A stretch of 64,000 bases of DNA, taken from Syngnathus acus. Taxonomy: Eukaryota; Chordata; Actinopteri; Syngnathiformes; Syngnathidae. The translations under genes and the position numbers were made by a program. Below the pieces are notes generated by a model. It saw nothing but the letters and a program-made list of their open reading frames with translations. It was not told the DNA's origin and did no database searches. How positions within the stretch are numbered: the first letter of the stretch is position 1; every line of letters begins with the position of its first letter. Shown here piece by piece: positions 13,061 to 25,628 of this stretch. The DNA is taken from NCBI RefSeq assembly GCF_901709675.1, contig NC_051101.1:1176001-1240000 (forward strand), in the 5' to 3' direction.

Positions 13061-16000
13061 TAAAAAAAGCCTGGGTATGGCGTCAACAGCTACTTAACTT
13101 TTGCTTGGTTGAGGTATCTGCAGCTAGTATCGGAAGTCTCCACGAGTAGCGGTGGCATCAAATGAGGCTGGTATCGCTACACGCCCATGGCATTGTGTAG
13201 CTTGCAAAGACCTAAACCAAAGCATGTGCACTCATTCCGTGTGTGCGTGCTCAACATCACACAGCTGCCTTTTATATCGCTGCGCAAATATTCGACGGCC
13301 ACATGCTGCCACCTTCTTTTCCGAGCAAGATGTGAGGTGACGCCGAACTACTGGCGGGCTCGGCAAGCTCCGCCTTACAGAGATATCCAGTTTCCTTGAG
13401 ATGCGAGCAGGGTCTTAGCTTTGTCCCTTTCTAGTTTAGCGCCCGCCGCAAGAGGCTAGCATCAACAGCTCAGCTTCTTTCCCCTTCATTAGCTGCCAAA
13501 CGATGAGGTCGTTTCGGCCGCTGTGCGATCACCTCCGGGCGCATGAGGTGTATACTACCCGGGAGGGGGAGCAGAGCGTCTCATACCTGCGCAGGATGAG
13601 TAACGAGAGGAGAAGCGCGCCGGCTGCTGTGTGACCCTCCTGACTGCCCCTGCTGTCTTGTTTTCTTACCATTGTGTTTGGACAGGACAGTCCTAGCAGG
13701 GGATGACGGATAGAGTGCTCATTCATTCGCCCCCACACACACACACACACGCACACCCCTTTGGTGGTCTTTCATCTATGCCTTCACAGGCTTCTCTTGT
13801 TCTGCCAGTGTGGGCTGCAGAGAAAGACAGCGAGTGACTTGAGTCGGAGAGAGGAAGGATGTGAGGGAAGGAAGGCCAAAAGGCAAGAAGAACAAGGAGC
13901 ATATTTCAAGGAAAAGAACCCCAAAATGCAAGCACGCATGCCCGTTCCCCTCACCTTCTGCATGTACCTAAATGACATGAAATGAGTTTGCCTTGGCTAG
14001 ACACAAGCCGGTTAGAGCTTTCAAGGGGTTCCGTTGTGGTCGCCATCTATCTAGCTAGCTATCAACAAGTGGCCAAACGCTGCAAGTGCTCGATGTGCTG
14101 TTTATGCTGTGTTCCACTCTGTGTGGTCCCATTCTCATTTCCTTTCTAATTGCGTTGTCCCCATCTCCACTAAACCCCACACACACACACACACCACCTC
14201 CCTCGCCACTTCCCCGGAGCCCGCCTCGGTGGGTAAGTTCCAGTCTGTCTGTTTTCTGATGACTCCACTTGGAGCAGATGTGATGCTCAGCAGCTGTTGC
14301 TTTGTGTCCCGCCCCTGCTTCCACATCTCACTCTGCCTCCCATCCAATATGTTCTTATTCATCCGCACGCCGGCCGCCACTCGCTTGCTCAACCAAAAAT
14401 TGCCCAATTGAAGTTCCATTCTCAAATCGGCTATTTTGATTTCTTTGATTAGCCAATTGTTTTTTCCTCTGAGCTTTCTGATGCCGGGTTAAAATTTTGC
14501 ACACCTTTTTGGTTGAGTCCGACGGTTAACTCATGTTACTCATCGGTGAATTGAGATCATTCCCTTTTCTACTTCTTTTTTGGCAGCTGCTAAAGTCTTG
14601 CACGCAAAATGATGTTTAAACGCTGCTAACCGTCAAATCTTATCTGCTCGGGTTTGCTGATGAAACATGGCGGCGGCTGCCGCGGATCCCTTCTGGGTCT
14701 GGATTCACCCACCTTGCGGCTATTAAAATCTGATATTGAAGCCGGCCACTTAACAGGTGTCAAATATTGAAGCGGTGAGTGTCATTTTGATCTTTTATTG
14801 GCTCTATGCGTTTTTACACGCCCGTCTCTGACTCTGCGAGGTCAGCCGACTCCTGATGGGTGCCTCTCGACCAAGATTTAACGTTTGGTCGAGGCGGATG
14901 TGGAGGATCGTCACTTTAATGGCTTCAGGCTTCATGGACAGGCGGCACCTCTCTAATTGCTTGCCGCCGCCTGTGCTCGAAAGCACGGCCTCTGATCTCA
15001 CGGAACTCTGGGATCGGATCCCGGCGCTAATGAGCACTCTGCGACGTCAAACTCACTCGACGCTCCGGAGGCGGGCTCGTCTGAGCTCTTGGGATTTTAA
15101 CTGCTCCAGAAATCCTGTAATGGGAAGAGTCAACATGCAGCCTATTTGAATGCAAGATGAAAAGTCAGCCCCGGTGTTTGCGAGTTGCCGGCACATGACC
15201 GAAACTCCGATAAGATATATCGAGCGCCCGTGCTGCTCTGCGCTGATAAGATGACATGGTGGCTCTGGCTGCACTTTAGCCCCGCCGCTGGGCTGAATTT
15301 GCGGCGGGCGGCATACACACAGCGTCATTGGAAAAGGGCTAATCATCACTCATTCCTGGTTCCCCTTTGAGGGCTGTGCTAATTAGCTGGCGTCTGTGAT
15401 TAGTTGGCTTGTGTTTGATCTGCTTCACTCGTCTGCCTCTTCCCTTTCTAAAGGCTGCCTGGCGCTGCTGTCATTTGCCTGGGAGGTGCAGGCAGCTTTC
15501 CGCCGCCTTGGGCACAAACACGCCGGCTTGACGCTCCACAACACCAAGCACTTGAGCACCCAAAAGAAGCAAATAAGTGTGCACCTGTTTAATATTCCAC
15601 AGCTAAGAAGTTGCTCCCACGCTTAAGCATGTCAGTAACATGATTGGAGGATGACAGACTGATTCAGTCTTTTTGCCTGATTTTCTCTCAAGTCTCTGAA
15701 ACAGCAATTTTGAAGATCTTGTCCTTGGGTTTGTGCAGAAATCAAGGCACTTAGTTGAAAGAAGTACATTGCGTGCTATTTGGTTTCTAGCCTTCACGTT
15801 CCATTGAATTGGATTTGAAGGCAGCAGTTTGACCAACACCTTATGAATCGGAAGCGATCAGAATCAACAGCGAGAGCGCTTCAAGCTTTCAATTTGGTAA
15901 TTCAATCATACGATTTTCAGACTAACACTTCTAAAATTGTACGCCGAGCTTAAGGCAACAAAAGGGTGCAAGGGGGGGGTGACTTAACCCCAAGCCTAAG

Positions 16001-19000
16001 CGAGTACAACTAAAGATGGCAAAATCATGAACGTAATTTAATCTGTACAAATCCTTCTTTTGCACGGGGTCTCCGACTGGGGTGGGGGGGGATGTAAGCG
16101 AGGCGAGGGGAGATCTCCCTGCGGCATTTGAACGTGGCACCAATAGGAGGATTTGTTTGTTGTGTGTGTGACAGCGCGCTGTCTAATTACACAGAAGTCG
16201 TGTTATTGAAGGGTCCTTGAAGCTGGCCAATCAAGCGGGGTATGAATGGGTGGGGTGGATTGGGGGGCCGTCCTCTGTGCACAGCCTTCACTCGCCTCAC
16301 AATCGTCTTGCTGTCACTCTGCCCCAAAGGGCTGGATGGTAAACAATAACAGTGTCACACCGAGCCAGCGTCATGACATTACCAACTGACGATTGGTCTG
16401 GAACCCACACGTCTTCTTGAAGAGCATCGGGATGGTGTTCGCTCAGCTTGCTTCGTGAGCCTTCATCGCCAATGCTGACATTAATTAATTATTTCTCACG
16501 ATATTCATCATCAATGAATTGGTTTTTCGGAATTGTGCCAATTGTGTGGAATGAAGTAATTGTTATTTGGGGCTTGAACGTGGACATTATTTCGATGAGA
16601 TTCATCATGTCTTCATACTAATATAAACAGATTATTTTGTTCAGACAATAGGTCAGCAGGTAAAAAAAATTATTGTCTGAACAAAATAATCTGTTTATAT
16701 TGAACATGGACAGTTTCACCCATTCAATAAAAGGAAACTCAGTCTATTTTTTTACTAGACTCGCGTGCTTCAGTCTTATCTTGGACGTATCAAGTGGTGT
16801 AGACTGTAATAAATGGCATCAGACATTCTGACCTTTGGATTTTTCATCACTGACGCCACCTGAAGGTCTGGCGTTCTTTGATCAATCGTGGCTCCTCCTC
16901 TGGCTCACAGTTCACACAGGCGCTTGTCTTCTTATTGTTCCTCTCTGTAAGGCAAGCACTAAACTCTGGTTGGCCAGTCAAATTATGAAAAATTAACTTA
17001 GCCTTGCTAGCATATCAAATTTGGTCAGATTAGTGAGAAGATGGCCGCCGTGCCATCTCGCTGACATTTAGCGAAATGAGACCTTGGTTCATCCCATCAA
17101 CAAACAATGGAACACCTCAAAGTTACTTTGAGGACAATCGAGTGGCTTTGCGTTTTCTTGATACTTTTTATAGCCCGCCACTGTTTGAGCCTTTATTTAT
17201 TTTATTTTTTTATGAGTGCTTTTCAACAGTGGTTGCACTTGCGGTCTGCACTGTATTTAGTGTCACTGCCGCTCGTCTCGCGCTATCACTTAGTGCATTT
17301 GCTTGTATTCCTCGAGACAGACGGGTGATAAGATGACTCCGGCGTGTTGTCTCTCCTCTTCATCAGAGTTGATGTTAATAGTCACTACAAAGACCCCATG
17401 ATCTTTATCAAACAAACACCCTCACTCTCCGTCACACTCAAACAAAAAGCACAGTCCCTTCACTCATTCGTTGCTATCACCTCTCTTCCTGATAGCAAAG
17501 CAGTTTGGTCTTCCCCAAGCGCTGTGGCGTGTCTGGACAATGGCTGCCCCGTCCTGTTCTCCGGGCTCCCTGTAGGCCGGCTTGATACAAACAAGATATA
17601 TCCCAATAACCGCAAGCCGTTCTGCTCCTTGCCGCCTCTTGACCTATTTATGGGGCCGCATTTGCGTGTTCCGTCTGCGCCGCCTCATTCCTTCGCTCAA
17701 ATTGTCGGCGTGACAACGTGCGGCAGGTTAAATTAGTGAGCTTGAAATGCTAGAAATAATTGTACAATAAATCATGGCAGGGTAATGAAATAACAAATTT
17801 ATTCAAATGTTTTTTTTTTTTTTTAGCTTACTGTGACTGTATCCATCATAGCAACACCCCGCTTTGATATCATCGCGATTGGCCAACGGAAAAATACTTG
17901 TATGATGAGCTTCAACAATTGCTATCGATGGTGTCGCGCCGGCTGGACATTTTCATATTTTTTTCACCTGTTTCCTGAGTTTGATGTGACATGAGCAAGC
18001 TGAGCCGCGATTGGCTGTTACTCAAACCCCAAGCAACAGCGGTGTCATTTTTGGTCGACGGCAGTGACCCAACGAGATTAATAAAAATGGGTGGCTTGCA
18101 CTGCTTAATTCATATCCTACAAACAAAATTCTTTTTTGTGTATTTTGGTGACGGGTAGTCCTCAATGCAGTGCCATTGTTTGAAACGTAATCCCCTTTTG
18201 TGGCCTCAAATATTCCCTGCTTCACCCCCCACACACACACAAATTAATTCAATCCAATGGGTCGTCGCTGGATGTTGACAGACGTGATCATCAGTCTTTG
18301 AGGATATTTTGCCGGTGCTTGCATGTTTGTTTACTTGTTGCACCTGACCTTCTGTTTCCCATATGGCTGCCATTGATTTGGCTTGCCTGCTGCGCGGCCC
18401 CCTCTCCTCCCCCGGTAGACCGACAAGGCTTAATGCCTTAATGTCTCTGTCTATATGACATGACTACTGTTTGTTTTTAATCCTTTAATGTGATGTACAA
18501 ATGGGATTGGTCCTCCTCGCGTCATCTGTCTATAAAGGAGTACTGAGTTGACCAATGGCGAGTGGGAGCAGCAGGGAAACAAAGCGCACTCCCCCAAGGT
18601 GAAGCAAAGGTGACCACAAAAAACTCCACCAACAAAACCCTGGAAACTCACACAGCTGTTTAGATCCCGAGGTGGCATTGTCATGGAATTCTCTGGCTTG
18701 AAGATGCGGCCACGCTTTAATTCTCCAAAGGATCACCCCCCCATCCCCAAATATCTGCTGACACCTTGCCAGACTCTCACACCCACAAAAATAGGATGCA
18801 TAATCACATTATGCTAACACGCTGCCAGGGTGGATGTGGACACAAATACACAGTGATGGATTAGCACAGTGAGTGACGTAGTGGCTGTTTTAAGGTGTGG
18901 CTCCGCGGGGCTGCAAGGTGTCTGCTTGTAGGTGATTGACAGCTGTGTCCGCCTCAATACACACACACACAGACAGACACACAGACACACACACATACAC

Positions 19001-22000
19001 CCACACACACACTGCAAGGGAGACATTTGTTGAATTACCTGGCACTGTTCTCCAATTGTGTACTTGTGACATTGTCTTTAATTGACGACTGCAACTTTAG
19101 ACCAGTTGCAAGCACTTGCAACTCTGTGCGCGTGCGAGCACATAAACATGCTGGCGGTGTTGTGATTTGTGCAAAAGCAGCTCCCTGCCAGACCTGATAA
19201 AAAGGTGCAAAGCCTGCGCATGAATGATGGAGATGCTGCTGTAAGAAGTTTGCTTCTTACGGGGCTGACCCAGAGACCGCCGTGCATAACCTCACATTGA
19301 TTTTCGCATTTGATTCTCCATCTCTGTTCTCGCAGTACCGCGCAATGTCTTACGTAAGGCTGCAAAGATTCAACCTTTACTATAAAGGTTGAAGCAAAAT
19401 CTACATCTCCAAAATTTTTGCTCCTTTTCCTTGGGTCCTTCAAGGATGTCATACTTCACCTGGATGGTTTCCAAATTGGAACCACGCCAACATGACCACT
19501 CGCCTGTTCAGTAAGTGGTCGCCTGAGGCTGAGCGATCGCTGAGGGACTACTTTGGGAGTACCGACTGGTATGTGTTGCTGGGGCCACGCATTGAGGTTG
19601 TTGAGGAGGCTATTGACCACTGATTACATCAACTTCTGCATGGATGTTGTGGTTCCAGTACGGACGGTCCGCTGCTATGCCAACAACAGGCCGTGGATTA
19701 CAAGTGGGATCAAGGGCCTCCTGAATCGAAAGAAGCGGGCCTTCAAGGACGGTGATAGGCAGGAGCTCAAGTGAGTGCAGAAGGAGCTGAGGGTCCAGCT
19801 CAAGGTGGCGAGGTCACTCTACAGGAAGAAGTTGGAACAGAAGCTGCAGCAGAACAGCATGAAGGTGGTGTGGGACGGGATGAGGTTCATCATCGGCTGT
19901 GGTCCAAGGCAGAAAGTCACAGTTAGTGGCCGTGTGGAGAGGGCAAATCAGACCTTTTTAACATGATGAAGACTCTGGAGTGTTTGCTGCTTCACCACCT
20001 CAGGCCTCGGATTCACCATGTTCTCGATTACTTTCCTGGATTTCTCCAGCGCTGTTAACACCATTCAGCCTGCGCTCCTGAATGACAAGATGTTGGTGAT
20101 GGGCGTGAGCTCACACCTGAGGGCATGGATCATGGACTACCTGACGCGCAGACCTCAGTATGTGTGCATGGGAGGCTGTAGGTCAGGCATGGTGAGGAGC
20201 AGCGTGGGAGGACCGCAGGGAACGGTGCGCTCTCACTTCCTGTTCACCCTGTACACCTCTGACTTCCAGTACAGTTCTGCCATGTGCAGAAGTTTGCAGA
20301 TGACACTGCTATATGTAGGCTGTATGTGATGGGCGGGAGGAGGAGTACAGGGGCCTTGTCCTTTGCTGATTGGTGTGGCTCCAACCACCTGCACCTAAAT
20401 ACCGCCAAGTCCAGGGAAATGGTGGTGGACTTCAGGAGCCTGTCCTGTCATGTCCTGAGCCTGCGACTATCAATGGAGACTGTATGGTGATAGTGCAGAC
20501 CTGTAAATTTCTTGGGAGTGTTGTTGGATGACAAACTCGACTGGTCTCTAAATAAAGTGGAACAACGATGCTTTTGTCTGAATTCCACGTTTTGATACCA
20601 TCACAGGTCCCACTTTTCTACTTGTTCTGAGGTGCGGCTCAGAGCAAGCTGTTTTGGTGCGGTCTCTTTAATTGCAAATGAGATACTTCACACCCCTCAG
20701 GCCGCAAGATGCCTCCCTTTCCGGTCAAAATTTGTAGTTTTTTTTTTTTTTTTAGCCAAGGTAACGTTTACTTTTTTTGTTGTTGCGTTATTTAAATGAG
20801 GTAGCTTACTTGCGCCAAAAACTTTTTGATTGATTGAAAGATATCAACGACAGAAGACTTCTTCCTACAACCATACATGACACGTAATAAAATAAATCCC
20901 CTCTCAATGAACATCTTGTAAACGAGCCCTGCAGTCAAGCTACGAAGGAAGCTAATGCTAGCAGCTAGCGCTAGCGTTAGCAAGAATCTAACGAATGCAT
21001 TAAACACATTGTGTTACCCAAGAATAATACAGCACCTTTGATGCAATTCGTCTGATACAACTACTCAAAATACACCCACAAGAAGTGAAAACATAGAGCG
21101 CACAGCTCCAAAATAAGCAGAAAGACTGACGCTAATGATATGAATGCTAGCGTTAGCGAGAAGCTAACAAATGCATTTAACATATTGTGTTGCCCAAGAA
21201 TAAAACAGCACCTTCAATTCAATTCATCTGATACGACTATTCAAAATACACCCACAATAAGTGAAAACATAGAGCACACACCTCCAAAATCAGCAGAAAG
21301 ACTGACCCTAATGCTATGAAAACGAGTGCAGACACAAATATTATTAAAATGAAATACAGTTTATTTTTGTGTCATCTCAAATTTACCGCTTTATTGTGTC
21401 CGTCATTTCCATAGATTGAAAGAATTGAACCATCAATGAAATTAAGTCTTTTGGCAAATCCTTCTCTATACTGACAAAAGATTTCTGAAACACTCCTTAA
21501 CAAGCAGGACTTTGCCCACAGATGTGGGAACACTGCTTGAAAAATGAAATTTGACCAATGATTTGTGTGGACTGATGCATCCAACAACGGAACATTTTGA
21601 TCTCTCCACTTCGGCATCCTTGAGTTGTTTGGACTACAAAAGTCTCACCGAGTTATAAACTAGGTGGATACGTTCCGCCATGTTTATTACCGTAATTTTC
21701 GGACTATAAGTCGCTCCGGAGTACAAGTCGTATCAGCCATAAAATGCCCAAAAAAGTGAAAAAAAACATATATAAGTCGCTCCGGAGTTTAAGTCGCATT
21801 TTGGGGGGCAATTTATTCGACAAAATCCAACACCAAGAACAGTCGTGAACGAGCAACAACAGGCTAAACGATAGGTATGCTAACGTGACATAAACACAAA
21901 CGAAGAGCTGAGAACGGCCCTGACGTAAAATTCAGAGTTATTCAAAAAACTATTACATAAATAACACGTTACTAAAACCATCTGTCACTCCAATTCATTA

Positions 22001-25000
22001 AATCCATCGATCGTCCTTCGTCAACAATGCGTGCGCGCAGCTGACGGCGCTTGCACTTCAAAATATTCCACAGGCCCATATAACGATATATAAATTAGAT
22101 ATCAAATAACTATTATATAAGCAATAGTATTATCAAACCATCTGTGCACTCTAAATCATTAAATCCATCGATCAAATTCCTCGTCCTTTGTCAACAACGC
22201 CGCGTGTGCGCCCTGACGTCAGCCTCGTCGTTATTCCACAGATCTACTATATAACTATATTGTAGCGTTAACAAAGTTCAAGGAAACACATGGGTTTGGT
22301 AAACTGCTCTTTATTTAACAAAACACACTTCCAGGCGTGTGGCGGCGTGGACTTCCAGCCACGGAAGTGGAAGAGAGCTCCATAGAATAGGACCGGGTGT
22401 GCGTAAAAGCCATGACCGAGCCCTATCCACCGTCCCCGGACAGCCACCCGGCCAAGCGCCGGCCCCAGACTTCCATCCACGGAGGTGAAAGAGAGCTCCA
22501 TAGAATAGGACCGGGCGTGCATAAAAGCCATGACCAAGCCCCATCCACCGTCCCCGGACAGCCACCCGGCCGAGCGCCGGCCCCAGACTCTTCGTCCGCC
22601 GTGTCACTTAGAAACAAAGCCGCTAATGATGCCGGTAGTACGTGGGGTCCTTCGTCATCTTCGTCATACCGTGATCAATCTTTGTCCTTTATGTAAACAA
22701 CCGCCGCGCCACGCTGCTGACGTCACTTGAAATTCAAATTACAGTAATCCCTTGCTACATCGCGGTTCGTTTATCGCGGTTTCACTTTTTTTTTTTTTAA
22801 TTTTTGAAAAAAAACACAAGTCGCTCCTTATTATAAGTCGCCCCCCCCACCCAAACTATGAAAAAAAAACGCGATTTATATTCCGAAAATTACGGTACTC
22901 AGGTTTTCATTTGGCAACACCCATTACCTTGTTTGGTTTGTCCGCCTCAACAGATATGATGTAATAGATAAAAAAAACGTAATGGAAAACGGAGAGATCT
23001 GAACAGCGTAGAAAATAGCCCATCATAACAGTATCTCTGCAGCACCTGGATACTCCCGATACACAAGAAAATTATTTTAAAAGAAAAAAAACTCGATTTT
23101 CCATGATACGTGTCATTTTAGGGGTTCTGCTCTATTGTATTTTAGCAAGAGTAAAAAAACAACCCAAGCTTCGACTCCCGGCCTGTCCAATTACCATGAA
23201 GCGCACTGGCTCACAGGTCTTGTTTGAAGAAGCCAGACAGAAAATGAATCAGCCGCTTCAAAAACCAAAGAAGAGCAGAATGAGCCAGAGGGATAAAAAA
23301 CGGATTTGTTCCAAAATGAAAAGACAGGATGAGGCTACATCGGCGAGGAGTGTCCCTCTCCCTCCGTGTGCGTGTGTAAAAATAATTGAAAGGAAGCGAT
23401 GCGGTGGAGGTGGGCTGACGTGAAGGGTCCGACAAAGCGGATCCAGGAGCCACGGGGGAGCAGGGTGTCTGTCAGCTGTCCTGCCTCTAACTTGTTCAGT
23501 CACTTATTCAGTGCTCTGTTTGTCCATCTCAGAAGGGCTCTGCTTTTTTCTGGACACATTCAACTACACCCCCCCCCGTAAGACTTTTACGGAACCCAAA
23601 GCAGCCAGAGCAAGCTTGTTAAACTCACCTCTTTGGTTTTCTTCCCTTGTTCTGCGTTTAATTCCAGCTACTTATTCTTTATTTCCTTTGTTGTTTTGTA
23701 TGTGTGTGTGTGTGGGGGGGGGGGGGGGGTGTTACCCACCTCTCCTATCCCCGACGTGCCTGCCCTCTCTCCCATGCGCTTTCTTGCTCCCTCAGGTACA
23801 GTGTAGATGTTGCTGTTTATCAATAATGAAGAGAAGAGCAGGAGGAGGCGAGTGCGGAGCTTTCTTTCCAACCCGGGGATGAATTATTCACCCAGTGGAG
23901 AAGAGTGCATCTATGACCCCACCTCCCCCCAAGTGCGTGTGCGTGTGTGTGTATTTTGTTTCACTTGAACCTCACGCACATTGTTTTGCTCCTACACCTT
24001 GTCTCTTATTCAGGCTTTTTGCTGAGCTTCAGTGTTGCATTGTTTGTCGCACTTGAACATGGAGCAAAGTGTTTGTTTTTCCAAAAAGTAGAAACGGGCG
24101 CTAAGAAACGCTTCCTAAAGTGGGTTTAGTTCAGCAGGGTCGCATCGTGCAGCCGTTAAAATGACGCTGAATATATATCAGCGCCTGCCTGTCTGTAAGC
24201 GCAATGTCGTAGTCCCCGGCAATGCTGGCTATTTATTGCAAGACGGTTGCGTTGTATTGCTTTGGCCCCTCCCCTCTGGGATGTGCCTAATTAATTGACA
24301 AGGGAGGCAGGCTATTTCTTTTCCATTTTCATTTCCACACTTATCATTCACTTGGCAGGCCAATTGGTTTGCGGCGTGCGGTCGGTGCAATCATATTCTG
24401 ATTTGTTTTTATTTTGACGCTTTGCGTCCTCGTTGGAAGTAATTGAAATGGAAGTCACCAACCGGCGCCACGATAAAGTCGGCGAGCAATGTTTACGTGA
24501 ATATTTCCACCATGTAACTGACGTACAAAGAGAGGAACGTGCGTCGCAGCTTTTTATTGCTTCTAATTGCTGATTTGATTTGCAGCAATATTGCGAGACA
24601 AGCATTGCCCTGCCCTGTTTTTCCTCGACATTGCGTCTGAATGACATCCCAGAAAAAGCTACGCGGTGAATCCGTTTCTTTTCTTCTCATCGCACTTTCC
24701 CTCTCTTTTATACCGTGCCCTTTCAACCTTTTTTTTATATATCTATATAGTTATGAGTGTGGTCAGGGACTTAATTGAACAAATCTGCTGAAATGCTGCA
24801 TAAAATGTAAAATAAAAAGAAGGCAGCGCCAGCCTCCACCAAAACGAACAAGGTTGGTCACAGAATTCAAACTGCTGGTGTCGCCATATTGTCGCCACTT
24901 TGAGAACCTTTGACTCTGGTCTGTATATAAAGTACGCGTTGCCCATATCCAGATTTCAAGTGGCGGCGCTCCACCTCGTGCACCGAGGAGGCATATGGAG

Positions 25001-25592
25001 ATAAAGTTCATGCACTTTTTTATGAGCAAAATATTTCCATATATTTCTCCTGGGGCGTCCGTATGAATGCACTGCACTAAATTGAATTGGTAAACGCTTA
25101 TTTTTGCAAATAATATCCTCTCTTTTTCTCGGGGCATGTTTGTATAAACAGGGGACTTAATAAGAATATGCATCAGTGTTTGCTCGCTCGCTCACGTGCA
25201 CGTGGACATGTTTCTCCTCCAGCTGTTGGTTTCTCCTTGACGCTTTGAAGCCTTTTTGCGTCTCCCTGCAGCCCCACCCTCCACGTCTCCTCCTCTGGGC
25301 TCATCTTTCATGACTTTTCCTCACGGTGCACCCTCGCTTATCCAGTATTTCATCATATGGCGTCGAGCAAAGTGAAAATGAAGGCCTTCCGCCTGTTGCG
25401 TCAGAGCTGATGCATGTTTCGATGTTTCCCTGCTTGCTACGGCAAAGCAATGATTTTCGCAGCGGGTCCCGTCCTCGTGAGGTCAAAGTCTGCAAGACTG
25501 TACTTAAACAACTCAGAACATAGTTTGGATGTTAGAAAACACTGCATTTGAACGCACACGCACACACGCACAGACACACGCACATGCACACA

Positions 25593-25628
<36 letters not shown>

